A stretch of 64,000 nt of DNA from Dreissena polymorpha (taxonomy: Eukaryota; Mollusca; Bivalvia; Myida; Dreissenidae). Position numbers and translations under genes: made by a program. The stretch covers positions 4,323,764 to 4,387,763 of the forward strand of contig NC_068355.1 of the NCBI RefSeq assembly GCF_020536995.1, written 5' to 3'. The notes beneath the pieces were generated by a model. It saw nothing but the letters and a program-made list of their open reading frames with translations, made no database searches and was not told the DNA's origin. Position 1 is the stretch's first letter. Every line of letters starts with the position of its first letter. Shown piece by piece: positions 34,501 through 45,009 of the stretch.

Positions 34501-37500
34501 TCCATTGTTATCTGTTTTTAGGCTTTGTTCGATGTGTTTGCCACATTTATTAGTTAGTAACAATATACTTAAAGCTTTAATATGAAATTATTAGTTCTTA
34601 CAGAATAATATCACATTCGTTTTTACGGTGAAGTTATGAATTGGTTAAACTGCCATAATCACGTTTAGTGATCATGAACGGTGAAATAACATTGAGTGTT
34701 TCTGACGCTTTGATTAAAAGCGATATAATATACAAAATGAAAATTGTGAATCAAATTTGAGTCGCATTATGCGAAAACGGGTCTTATGCAACATGCGACC
34801 AGCGAAGCAAAGTCTGTTCATGAGTTTCGTTGTATGCTATTAAGTCACGCCATGTTTCGTGGTCTCATTGGCTTGCAGGGTACCTCCTGACCAGACTGCG
34901 CAAAGGCACCGGCGGGTCGCAATTGGCTATGAGACTATTGTCTCATGACGCGAGTCATGTCAAAATCCGAATTGCAATAGTTGTCTGTGATAACAATTTA
35001 TTATCTGCCTTAACCCATTTATGCTTAGTGGACTCTCCCAACCTTCTATATTGGATCAATTTATTTCCAAAATTAGGGATGTCTTGTATATTTATTTCTA
35101 TATTTAGAATACTTCTTACAGAAATTCCTTTAAGCAAACAGCGCAGACACTGGGTCTACGCTGTTTGCCAAGGCCTTTTTTCTAGACGCTAGGCATAGAT
35201 GGGTAAATATTTCGTGGCGTTTTACGCCTCTATATTTCAGCGCTTCATCTCAGATATCTATATCTTTATCTCGTCCTGTATTTTCAATAAATTTGTGGTT
35301 GATTCTTAATATACACATATTTTGCAAGGAAGCAATACTGTCTTATAAACGTAATCCACTCCGATAAATCACATGTACGGCCACAATTAGTATTCCTTTT
35401 TTCGCATAATTAAAAGTGTTCCAGTTTTTATAATGACAAGACGAAACAAAATGGCAAAGGGGTTGCGTTATATTTGAAATGCTTTTTAGTTTGGTATAAA
35501 AACATTGAGTGGTTTTACGCCACTTATTACTGATATTTACACTGCTGTACAACAGTGCAACAAGGTGAAAAATCACAATAATTATCTGTCATTAATGTGA
35601 ATACTACTGCAAACAAGGTCCGAGTGTTCCATGTCACACAGTGTAATGTGTTTTAGCTACCCCTTCTCCAACAACAGTACTGCAACTACTACTTCTTCTA
35701 CTACTACTACTACTACTGCAACTACTACCACTACTACTACTTTAATTACTGCTACTGCTGCTACTACTACTACTGCTTGTTCTTTTTTTCTTCTGCTTCT
35801 GCTCATGCTACTGTTCTACTACTACTACTTCTACTACTTCCTACTACCACTGCTGGTGCTACTGTCACTGCTACCGCTACTGTTACTTCTGCTACCATTT
35901 AACTATAAATGTCGTCCCTCGCCGAGAAAGCATTATGTAGCCGTATATGAAGTTCTTTCATTTCGTTCGTAGTTAATACTAGTTTTGAGACGATTTGATT
36001 TAGACTGCACCTCATATTGACCCGTCTCGCTCCGGTACTTAAACATCCAATTAGCTGCCCATCCCGGGTCTTTAGCTATTGTCACATATGGGATAATAGC
36101 CCTTGTTTGGGGATTAATAGTGTTGAATGAGGGTCTTGAGCCGCTTGTTTGACCGCCTGCATAGATTTCGTAAAGCGTGGCATTTTCTATTGACATATTT
36201 GAAGTCGTATGAATAGTTTGAAATTTATACAAATAGCATTTATCACTGCTAAAACTGTAAATTGTACGTTCCATTTTTTTTTAGAAATACATGTTTATTC
36301 AAAAATGTTATTGATAAGGACTGAACGACTTTGATATATTCCATTTCATTATTTTTCATTTATTAAAGGGCGTTTTAAAGAATAGAGTTTCACAAGAACG
36401 CTGTCATCATTAGCATATATTGGGATATAAATAGTTTAACAAATTTCTTCAATAAACTTACGTTAACTAGACAGTTGCTTTAGGTTACACGGCACCATAT
36501 AATAAACAATTACAAAAGTCGTCACTTACGCTAGCATTGTGATGTTATATTGATAAGTAATATTATAAAAATATACACATATTTAAGGCAATATTTCTGG
36601 TAAGGGAATTCGCTATGCAGCTTTTTGTCGGTTTTATAATACTTTTTTTGAAAAGGCTCCTGTAGAGCGTAACTCAATACCCCATAATTTATTAAGTACA
36701 GTTGCTTTTTTGTAGAATTTAACATTACACCAGAAAAGAATTGTGCAAATGGTAAGTGATTCCATTTAAATTTAAGTGTAATTTTATCCAAAACGTTTTC
36801 TGTTGTTATCCCTGTTACGAAATAGAACTATTACCGTTTTTATTATATACATATGTATGCCGCCTGGAAACGTGTCCACATTCTGAGAGATGATACTAGT
36901 TGTAATATTGGTGTTTCTTATACGTAGTCCGCACAGGAGCGAGATTTAACGTTTAACCCATTTATGCCTAGTGGATTCTCCCATCCTTCTTAATTGGATC
37001 AATTTATTTCCAAAGTAAGGGATGTCTAGTATATTTATTTCTATATTTAGAACATTTCTTACAGAAATTCCTTTAAGCAAACAGCTTAGACCCTGATGAG
37101 ACGCCGCATGATGCGGCGTCTCATCAGGGTCTACGCTGTTTGCCAAGTCCTTTTTGCTGGACGCTAGGCATAAATGGCTTAAAGACGTGTATTTAGTTTT
37201 TTCCATGAGAATGTACATGTATTGACTACACAGGCTACTCTGGGATGAACCTTTATGCACATTAATTAAGCCCCGTTTTCCAAAACCGCGACTTTATAAT
37301 AGGTTTCTAGGAGATATTACATTATGAGTGAATCGTAATGAACAAAAGACATTAGAAAATTATTAAGCCAGGAATTTTCCGTTATGTCTCAGCAGGTTTC
37401 GAACTCAATACCAAAAAAATCGCCCATTCTCATCTAATCTTGTCCACTTTGCGATGCAGTCATTACTGCTAGCGCAAACAGTCTTTTACCCAGCATTCGG

Positions 37501-40500
37501 GTCTGAGTGGGAGGGCTCAAGTTCACAAAAATTGAATCGCATATTGCATGTTTAAACGCTGTTTGCACAATTCAAAATACTTATTTATAGAACTCGTTAC
37601 AAAATGTACATTCTAAATTGTTTATGCCAATGTATCAAGATAGTATGACTTAACTTTATGTTAAAAACACTATGCTTAAGCAGTCATGTAACAAATACGT
37701 TTCTTGAAATGTAGATATATATTAAATAATGTGTCTTGTTCTGATAAAACTGGGCTTAATTCATGTGCGTAAAGTGTCGTCCCAGATTAGCCTGTGCAGT
37801 CCGCACAGGCTAATCAGGGACGACACTTTCCGCTTTAATGGTATTTTTAGTTTCAAGGAAGTCCCTCCTTACCGAAAATCAAGTTTAGGCGGAAAGTGTC
37901 GTCCCTGATTAGCCTGTGCGGACTGCACAGGCTAATCTGGGACGACACTTTACGCACATGAATTAAGCCCAATTTTCTCAGAACAAGACACAAATGTGCT
38001 TCATGATAAGTCTAGATTACCCTACAAATTCTCCCACTTTAAAAGCCCGTTATATAACTAGCACAAGTACAAGTTAAATGCTTTCGAAGGAATGTGTTCT
38101 GTTTCATGTACACATGGGTCATATAAATCAAGAACAGAATATTTTTAAGAATATGAATATGTTTTCAAGTCGATTTGCAGGAAAAACAATAATTAATACA
38201 GTAAAAAATCAGGACCAGTTTTTATAGATCACGTTATTGATAAACCATTTATCGCTGTTTTTCAATGATTTCATTCGTGAAGAACCGTTTTTAGGGCCGG
38301 GGTTTCTATTTTCTATATTATCAAAGCGACCTGTTTAATGGAAAGATAAGAAATGTTTGGTTAACATAAAGTCTCTTCTTAGCAAAAATCCAGTTTAGGC
38401 GGAAAGTGTCGTCCCTGATTAGCTTGTGCGGACTGCACATGCTAATTTGGGACGACACTTTACGCCTATGCATTTAACCTCATTTTCACAGAGCACGGCT
38501 CAACTATATTTTGACTTCCATAATACCCTTTTGACTATATAAATTGTTGATGTGTATATTAACCCATTTGTGCCTAGCGTCTAGAAAAAAGGCCTTGGCA
38601 AACAGCGTAAACCCAGATGCGACGCCGCATGATGCGGCGTCTCATCAGGGTGTGCGCTGTATTATTTAAGGAATTTCTGTAAGAACTATTCTAAATATAG
38701 AAATAAATATACTAGACATCCCTTATTTTGGAAATAAATTGATCCAATTTAGAAGGATTGGAGAGTCCACTAGGCATAAATGGGTTAACATTTGAAATTC
38801 ATTTACCATACATGCCTTCCATTGCTATATTTTCAGATCAAGCAACTGCAGAATGTACTCAAACGGAACCTATGGTATAAACTATTTACATGTCTTGTGT
38901 AACGATTTCGATATCAAATGTTGAGATCAATGTGCAATTTAAATTTAATGGAAACGAATTGCGGCCGAATGACAAAACGGCTGTCTGAAGCTCAATAACA
39001 AAGCCATTATGCACTTAACTAATTAATAACATTATAGTACAAATCCAAGCCTGCATTTTCACGCTTATGGTTATATTATCAGAGTTTTCATTCAACCCCA
39101 TAATTCTTGAACAAATCAGCCGCAAATAATGGCATGATACACACTCTGTATGTTTTCAATTCTGTTAAATCGGTGTGTGAACACATTTAAGAGGTCAATT
39201 GTAGTAAGTGTGTTATTCAGTATTGTGTCCGTTTCTTCATATATGGCATAAATGCATTTTTAATTTGTTTTCGAAAGCATTAATACTCAATTTTTGTTAT
39301 AATTTTTATAACCAATAAACCACCCACATCGGCTCTTTTTCATTCCCCACAGGCTGGTGCTTGTGATTATCCTCCTGTTCGGTCTCCTGTCTCTGTTACT
39401 TCCGGGACTCGCCAGCGTCCGCTCGGCCGTTTCCATCCAAGACATCTACGACAGGCTCAGCGTACAAGACTCCTTTTTCCAGGTGAGATCACTTCCGGTA
39501 TGTAGCATCACTGTGTACATGCGGTGAAGTCATTCCATTGCGTCATTCAAAGCGCAAGTGTAATATCGAACTTACCATTTTATTTAGATTTGAAGTATCT
39601 TTTTGTATGAAATTTATAATGTTATAAATCTGATTACATGTAAAAACATCTTTTATAAACAATACGTCAAACTTTTTTATGAAAATGTATCCCACAGAAT
39701 TAATAGCCATAGATTCGATATCAAGAACTGTTCAATAAATCCTATTCATATGTTGCTACGCATTGTGGATCTACTCAAAATGATTGCGCTTTATCGGATT
39801 TTTCTCTTATGTACATTTTGATATTGTTGAAAATAATCTAGACCGTTTATGCAAAGATATTTTTTGGATACATAAATAAAAAAACTATGATTCCTAACAG
39901 TCTTAATACTAACCTTCTTTATGACATATAGAAAATCAGCATAATTCACATGTACATTTGATGTTTTTTCTATAACTAAGTGTTTTTTTATATAAATAAA
40001 TTATAGAATTAAGAATAGGCTGGTGTATCAACACAGATCCATCTTTGTATATTGTAATATTATGTGCTTAATATTATGTGTTATATGTAATTCTATATTC
40101 CTTTAAACGACGTTACATTACTGTATGCCGTTGACGTCACTTCCTATGTTATCGTTAACATTGATACTACTGATGAAGGCTATGGCCACAACATATTTAG
40201 CATTAAAAAACAACAACACAAAAGTAACGTGTTTGTACGGATTATTTTATTTTTTATTATGGACTAAGCCCATTTCCCCAAAACGAGAATAATATATCGT
40301 GTTATGATAACAGGATAATATACCAAGACACTTACTTAAATGGTTTTATTGACAGCAGGCTTCTGACTTGTATTGTTAAATGCAATAATAGATCTTTTGC
40401 CCAAAGCCCCTGAAAATACTGCGCTGGTTGCATGTGGTATTGACGCGATTGAATTATTATATCAACAAATATAAATATGGCGGATGGTATATCAACACTA

Positions 40501-42375
40501 TTTCGTTTATTGCAGCGAAAGATTAAAAAAGATCCCGCGTTCACATGTTTAAAGTTACATCGATATGGGCCGTGCTCTGTGAAAAGGAGGCTTAATGCAT
40601 GTGCGTAAAGTGTCGTCCCAGATAAGCCTGTGTTTACAGAAAGTCTCTTCTTAGCAAAAAATCCAGTTTAGGCGGAAAGAGTTGTCCCTGCTAAGCATGT
40701 GCGGCATACACAGGCTAATTTTGGACGACACTTTACGCAATTGCTTTAGACCCCCTTTTCACAGAGCACGTCTCCTATAATTATAGGTTTTAAAAATGCC
40801 CTCCCAATCAATTTCTCCAATATCATTCAACCGCGTATGTACAACGTTAATTTGGAATTGTTTTAGGTCCTCAGAGAATCGGTAGTGGAGAAAAACGCTG
40901 ACAACAAAACGATACACGTGGCCTTTCTGAAAGTCCACAAAACCGGAAGTACGACTGCTCAGAATATGTTTCTAAGGTTGGATCCCTTTGTTTTGAGAAA
41001 TCGATGTGTGTGTTTATGGGTTGTGTATTTGTGTGTCTTGTCTAGAACATTTGTTTTGTATCTCGTCGTTTGGCAAAGTGTCTCAACGTATCCCTTGCCA
41101 TAAATTAATACCACTTGTTATAACAAGGTTTGTGTATTTTTCTTAAAAAAACGATCTATAATCCAGCAGGTTCCATCGGCAACAAAACTCACACTTCGCC
41201 GAAACAAAAAAATTGAGTCAATCAATACAAAATAGTTGTTTCTACAACAACCAAGTTTTATTGAATAACACAATCACCGGTATTATTGAATAAATAGAGA
41301 TTTAAATTAACAACTTGAATATTATACTGTAACTCAGCTAAATGTGATTTATAACTTAATAAGTAATAATTTTACGATAACACGTGCAGTATGTTAGTAC
41401 TTTTATCTTACGAATTTTTAATTGCAAGATGCTCCTTTCACCAGGTTCGGATGGAATCACAACCTTACGTTTGTCCTTTCGCCGTCGAAGAACGATTTCA
41501 AGTACCCGAACATCATCAGCTTGAGGGAGGGTATGACGCCGAAGAATACACTCCCTCCACCGGAAGGGAAGCACCACGATATATTGTGCAATCACGTGGT
41601 GTACAACCGAACCTCGTTTCGGAAATATATGCCAAACGACACATTTTACGTAGGGATTCTACGCGAGCCATACGAATATTTCAAGTCCGTTTTGAACTAT
41701 TTAAGACCCGGTTATATTTTCAAGAAGATAAACACTAGCTTGCCGGTCTCGGAATACTTAAAGGATCCGCGGAAGTACGAACCTAAAAGCCCAGCCATGT
41801 CATTCACGAATAACCGACTCGCGTTCGAGTTCGGTTGCACAGCTGACGTCATCGAGAGCAGCGATGCGAAACAAATTATCCAGTTTGTCAAGAGCGTCGA
41901 TAGCGATTTCGGGTTGGTGATCATAACGGAACTATTCGAGGAATCAATACTGCTGCTACGACGATATCTTAACTGGTCCACGAAAGACGTCATTTACCTT
42001 GACAAGAACATCGCGAAGAACAAAAACACGACGAGCTTCGTTGGTCCTTACGATAGGCAGTTATACAAACGATGGGCCAAGGTTGATTACGCACTCTATG
42101 AGTACTTTTACCGGCGGCTCAGGGACCAGATTCGCAGGGAAGGGGATGATTTTGACGAGGAACTTCTACACTTCGCTGAAAACAGGAAAATGGCGAGCGA
42201 ATTTTGTAGCGCCGGTGAAGCGAATAAAAAGTCCAATAGCAAACTAATCGTTCATAAATCGAAATGGAGCGAAGGGTTTGAGATAACCAGCAGTGACTGT
42301 GATTTACTTCGTAAAGCAGAAATCCCATTTGTCCAGGACATCCGTTTTAGACAATACGGCTCAATGAAGATTTAA
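28594..42375 (+). CDS. Galactose-3-O-sulfotransferase-like Golgi enzyme
   Basis: Family members transfer sulfate from PAPS to the 3-OH of galactose on glycolipids or glycans in the Golgi (family knowledge). Exons are 28594-28596 (ATG only, proposed), 38837-38874, 39353-39482, 40867-40976 and 41445-42375. They total 1212 nt, giving 403 aa, close to the family norm. The N-terminus is a short basic tail (QNVLKRNLW), then a signal anchor around residues 15-33 (LVLVIILLFGLLSLLLPGL). The 5'-phosphosulfate loop FLKVHKTGSTT is near 77-87 and RFGWNHNLTF follows the last junction. The 3'-phosphate region is GILREPYEYFKSVLNYL near 165-181. Several N-glycosylation sequons (NLT, NRT, NDT, NTS, NWS) fit a lumenal catalytic domain. 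The last three exons are firm, 38837-38874 is likely by phase and content, and the link to 28594 is inference. Which acceptor sugar is used cannot be told. Confidence 0.85.
29194..29409 (+). repeat. Hairpin MITE (perfect 31-nt arms), copy 1
   Basis: Bounded by TTGACCCTTAAAGCGCTGGA and CAGCATGCAAAGGGTTAA. A central hairpin at 29235-29301 pairs 31-nt arms (starting GCAAACAGTTTGGATCCAGA) around the loop AGAAC. Nearly identical to 54441-54654. Confidence 0.85.
29613..29640 (+). repeat. Terminus related to the TTAA MITE at 59.5 kb
   Basis: TTAAAGCGGGACTGCACGAT resembles the TTAAAGCGAGATTATACGAT end of the MITE at 59459-59932. No matching opposite end was found, so this is a fragment or a relative. 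Confidence 0.35.
31093..31312 (+). repeat. Tandem duplication inside the hAT remnant
   Basis: Two units of about 120 bp share CAAAACACCGACCTGC/CAATTAAAACACCGACCC, GACTCGAATTACAT/AACTCGAATTACATATAA and GCCGACTTGGTGTAAA/GCCGACTTGGTGTGAA. Confidence 0.7.
31421..31684 (+). pseudogene. hAT transposase C-terminal dimerisation domain (ZBED1-like)
   Basis: The 87-codon frame contains LDWWKRHESEFPKVAYVARS, VPATSMPSERIFSTTGLLIN, KLRNRLASDLVDAIVFLNKN. This is the classic hATC dimerisation signature (W-W, then PAT/S..SER.FS..G). The catalytic RNase H core and the BED zinc finger that should precede it are absent, so the element cannot move itself. The last domain lies near the right terminus, as in intact relatives. 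Confidence 0.9.
32540..33410. other. Intronic/intergenic DNA, nothing recognised
   Basis: AT-rich sequence without a clear repeat family or exon. It lies in the proposed first intron of the sulfotransferase. Confidence 0.4.
33413..34240 (+). repeat. 30-bp minisatellite, about 27 units
   Basis: The unit is roughly GTCTTACTACGTCTTACTTC plus GCCCTACATC or GCCCTACACC, itself built of three 10-bp sub-repeats with TAC/TTC variation. The right end drifts to CGCATTAC/CGCCTTAC forms. Because 30 is a multiple of three and no stop occurs, frames of 243 and 188 codons stay open, encoding repeats such as LLRLTSPYIV. These are judged non-coding. Confidence 0.9.
34241..35010. other. Nothing recognised
   Basis: No gene or repeat was identified. 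The plus frame from 34830 runs into the MITE at 35012 and is not supported. Confidence 0.4.
35012..35206 (-). repeat. TTAACCC/GGCGTC hairpin MITE, copy lacking the hairpin tip
   Basis: TTAACCCATTTATGCTTAGT to CTAGACGCTAGGCATAGATG. Compared with 36951-37187 it has lost most of the central palindrome around CAGCGCAGACACTGGGTCTA. Confidence 0.75.
35676..35900 (+). repeat. Imperfect (ACT)n / (CTG/CTA)n trinucleotide array
   Basis: CTACTACTAC-type repeats mixed with GCTACTGCTACC variants and T/C-rich patches. The 113-codon plus frame (Thr-, then Leu-rich) over it is an artefact of the array. Confidence 0.8.
35933..36274 (-). CDS. Unrecognised 113-codon frame, possible exon or decayed ORF
   Basis: Minus-strand frame with fairly even composition and more GC than its surroundings, containing TLYEIYAGGQTSGSRPSFNT, RAIIPYVTIAKDPGWAANWM and KYRSETGQYEVQSKSNRLKT. 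I see no domain, signal peptide or family. It is bordered on one side by the trinucleotide array and lies within the proposed sulfotransferase intron on the opposite strand. It may be chance or part of an unknown repeat. Confidence 0.2.
   Translation of the reverse strand: MERTIYSFSSDKCYLYKFQTIHTTSNMSIENATLYEIYAGGQTSGSRPSFNTINPQTRAIIPYVTIAKDPGWAANWMFKYRSETGQYEVQSKSNRLKTSINYERNERTSYTAT
36951..37187 (-). repeat. TTAACCC/GGCGTC hairpin MITE, full copy
   Basis: TTTAACCCATTTATGCCTAG to ACGCTAGGCATAAATGGCTT. The central palindrome at 37088-37132 pairs 22-nt arms starting AGACCCTGATGAGACGCCGC. Same family as 38561-38789 in the other orientation. Confidence 0.85.
37190..37290. repeat. Half of a GTCGTCCC-type hairpin MITE
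   Basis: Contains ACACAGGCTACTCTGGGATG and a TTAATTAAGCCCCGTTTTCC terminus. The other half is missing. Confidence 0.5.
37731..37991. mobile_element. GTCGTCCC-type hairpin MITE, near-perfect copy (261 bp)
   Basis: Outer inverted ends are GTGTCTTGTTCTGA and TCAGAACAAGACAC. Each half folds on itself through CAGATTAGCCTGTGCAGTCC/GCACAGGCTAATC, and the two halves are inverted copies of each other, giving a cruciform with two hairpins. Non-coding. It lies between the proposed and firm exons of the sulfotransferase gene. Confidence 0.9.
38330..38505. repeat. Hairpin MITE copy, left half truncated
   Basis: Keeps AAAATCCAGTTTAGGCGGAA, GTGTCGTCCCTGATTAGCTT and TTGGGACGACACTTTACGCC, ending at CATTTTCACAGAGCACGGCT. 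Confidence 0.75.
38561..38789 (+). repeat. TTAACCC/GGCGTC hairpin MITE, full copy
   Basis: Runs TTAACCCATTTGTGCCTAGC to CACTAGGCATAAATGGGTTA with the palindrome GACGCCGCATGATGCGGCGT at its centre. It ends only about 50 bp before the small sulfotransferase exon at 38837. Confidence 0.85.
40565..40775. repeat. Hairpin MITE copy in sulfotransferase intron
   Basis: Starts GGGCCGTGCTCTGTGAAAAG and contains ATGTGCGTAAAGTGTCGTCC, with the middle partly deleted. It ends GACACTTTACGCAATTGC and TTTTCACAGAGCACG, about 90 bp before the exon at 40867. Confidence 0.75.
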
Positions 42376-42439
42376 CATTCTTAAAACATTAATGTAAAAT
42401 GCCCATCTTATAGCAGAGTTGTCGTTTGACGCCCAATCC

Positions 42440-42875
42440 ATTGAGCCTTGTTCTGAGATAATTGGGCTGAATGCATGTGCCTGAGGTTTCTTCCCATATT
42501 AGACTGTGCATAATATTCAGAAAAATCAGGGACGACACTTTCTGATTTTATGGATTTTTCGTTTAAAGGAAGTATCTTCTTAGCAAATATCCAGTTTAGG
42601 CGGAAAGTGTGGTCCATGTCCATGATTAGTCTGTGCGGGCTATAAATGCATGTGCGTAAAGTATCGGCCCAGATTAGCCTGTGCAGTCCGCACATGCTAA
42701 TCAGGGACCACACTTTACGTTTGTATGATATGTTTCGTTTAAAGAAAGTCTCTTCTCAGCAAAAAATCGAGTTTGGGCGGAAAGTGTCGTCCCTGATTAG
42801 CCTGTGCGGACTGCACAGTCTAACGTGGGACGACGCATATGCATTAAACTCCCTTTTCACAAAGAACAGCCCAAA
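42440..42875. repeat. Two overlapping hairpin MITEs just after the sulfotransferase stop
   Basis: One copy begins TGAGCCTTGTTCTGAGATAA (about 42443) and a second nested one has ATGCATGTGCGTAAAGTATC (about 42645). The block ends GACGCATATGCATTAAACTC. It starts about 65 bp after the stop codon, so it likely lies in the 3' UTR or overlaps the gene's end. Confidence 0.75.
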
Positions 42876-42879
42876 TGTG

Positions 42880-43600
42880 TTTCACCCCGGAAATTCCAGA
42901 GCGTGGCTCCAAACATCTCCGCAGTCGGCAGAAAATCTTGCCTGAAACCAAATGCATATTGTAACGCAGATTTTAAGTTGATGCGTAGAAACAAAAGCCT
43001 TTTAATAAAAAAATGTATGTTGTATTTTTATTTATCACCATTCAGTAAGAATCAATTTTGATCGCTTTCATATTTATGTTACGTATGTTCATTCAAATAA
43101 TTGAAGTCTAAATATTTTATCGCTTACCGGTACATGTTATCATTTATATTACAATCTTTTGTGTTTTAAAGGTTTTGATAAATTGATTAAAAACGTAAAT
43201 TGCCTTATTCGGCGTGTAAGAGATTATGTTTAATATGCCTATATAAATGAATGCCGTTAAGTCGCTGCAGTTTCGTGGATAAAGATTGTACACTCTGAAT
43301 TGAGTTCTTGATGTTTTTATTCTGAGAAAACTGGGCTAACACGTTAATACCGGTATATGGTTTACATGGCTGTGTTATTCCATTTGGTTTCATTGCACGA
43401 TATATATATATTTTGTTTTTGAAAATTAAGCCCTTAGTCTTTGATCATTAGAAATAATATAATTATGCTATTGTCCAACAATCCATATTAACATACCAAT
43501 CAAACGGAGCAAATTATAAAAAATATTGATTTCAAAGAAATAAAAAAAATAAAAAAAGGAATCTGACGCGCTAAAATGTTAAATGGTGAAGACTAGAAAT
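42880..43600. other. Possible 3' flank of the sulfotransferase gene
   Basis: No repeat family or exon was recognised. Hexamers such as AATAAAAAAA near 43002 could act as poly(A) signals. Confidence 0.3.
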
Positions 43601-43602
43601 AT

Positions 43603-43632
<30 letters not shown>
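43601..43632. repeat. (TA)n microsatellite
   Basis: About 14 uninterrupted AT dinucleotides followed by A-rich sequence up to 43710. Confidence 0.8.
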
Positions 43633-43634
<2 letters not shown>

Positions 43635-44373
43635 ACATATAAAAACATTATTATTACACGCATTTACTAAAACAAAAAAAAACAAAGAAAAAAAAACAAG
43701 AAAAAACTATCACTAACATCTATGGTAAACGTAATGGACGATTTATTAGAAATATACAACATTATAAACGGTTTAACATATAGATCAAAGTACAAAAATG
43801 CATGAACAGAATGCAATAATAATAATAAATGTTAAACACAACCGTTCCATATTGATCTTAAAGTAACTATTTTATCTTTAGTGAAAGCAGTTATTGCTTC
43901 AATGTTAAGCCTATTATGGAGATATGTATTTAAATGATTAAAAGTGGATATGCTGTTCTCGTACTTATTCTTAAAAATATATCGTTCTTCCAACAATGTG
44001 ATGAAATAAAGAATCGGGGACATTTTTTAAAAGACCATGTAAGTTTCATAAGCTTATATGGTATTTATCAAAATTTGAATTGCATGGAGCATTTGCAATC
44101 GGTTCGATAAACTGTTTTACGCCGTACCAATTATGCTGGTCATTCACAAAACAAGTTCATATTCGCATGTACTGGCATGCTATACAAATCACATATATTG
44201 GAATGCGATACATATTTGAGGTAAAATCACACACTAGTATTTAAAATGATTCGCATAATATATTTATATGTAACAGTTTTAAGCTTAGTGTCATGCGTCA
44301 GTTTAAACGGTTTAATAAACAAGTGATTTCATAAAATTCTTTGTAAAAAAGTAATTCTTATTCTTCCCTTGCC

Positions 44374-44891
44374 TTAAAGGGGCCTTTTCACAGATTTTGG
44401 CATTTTTTTAACTTATTCATTAAATGTTTTATATTGATAAATGTAAACATTGGATCGTAAAAGCTCCAGTAAAAAATCAAGAATAAAATTAAAAAACGGA
44501 AAAGAACATTGCCCGGAGCAGGTTTCGAACCAGTGACCCCTGGAGTCCTGCCAGAGTCCTGAAGTAAAAACGCTTTAACCTACTGAGCTATTCCGCCGGG
44601 TACACATGATAAACGTATTTTATACCTTATATACGCAATCTTCGTAGTTTCACAAAATTTAACGACAAAAACAGAACTCTCCAAATTATTCAATCGTTTC
44701 GCGTTGCAACGCTTTATAATTTTTAGGTTTTAAAATCGTCAAAAGATGCATATAATGGCTATATTAGAGCATGGTAAATGTTCAGAATTACTGTTTCCTC
44801 ACAAATATCATAACCAAAACGAAAATTTGCGAATCTGAAACAACTTATTTCAATTTTGTCAATTTACCAAAGCGTGAAAAGATCCCTTTAA
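44374..44891. mobile_element. TTAA-flanked MITE (518 bp) carrying a tRNA-like insert
   Basis: Inverted ends AGGGGCCTTTTCAC and GTGAAAAGATCCCT sit inside TTAA at both outer edges (44374-44377 and 44888-44891). The middle holds a minus-strand tRNA-like unit. The same right end occurs at 50768-50861, so the family has several members in the region. Confidence 0.85.
44512..44600 (-). repeat. tRNA-like sequence inside the 44.4-kb MITE
   Basis: On the minus strand GGCGGAATAGCTCAGTAGGT supplies an A box and CTGGTTCGAAACC (about 44521-44533) a consensus B box, spaced as in a tRNA with an extended variable region. No clean cloverleaf acceptor stem, so it is a tRNA relic or SINE head. Confidence 0.65.
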
Positions 44892-45009
44892 CTGGATTGA
44901 ACGAAAAAGCTTTTTTATACTATATATCTCACTTTTCAATTAAAATCTTCATAATTTTGTTTTTAACTGTTTTTCTAATTTTATCACAGCCGAGTTTGAA
45001 AAAATGTGC

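Noticed and set aside
35631-35972. Thr/Leu-rich 113-codon frame
   Set aside because: Translation of the trinucleotide array.
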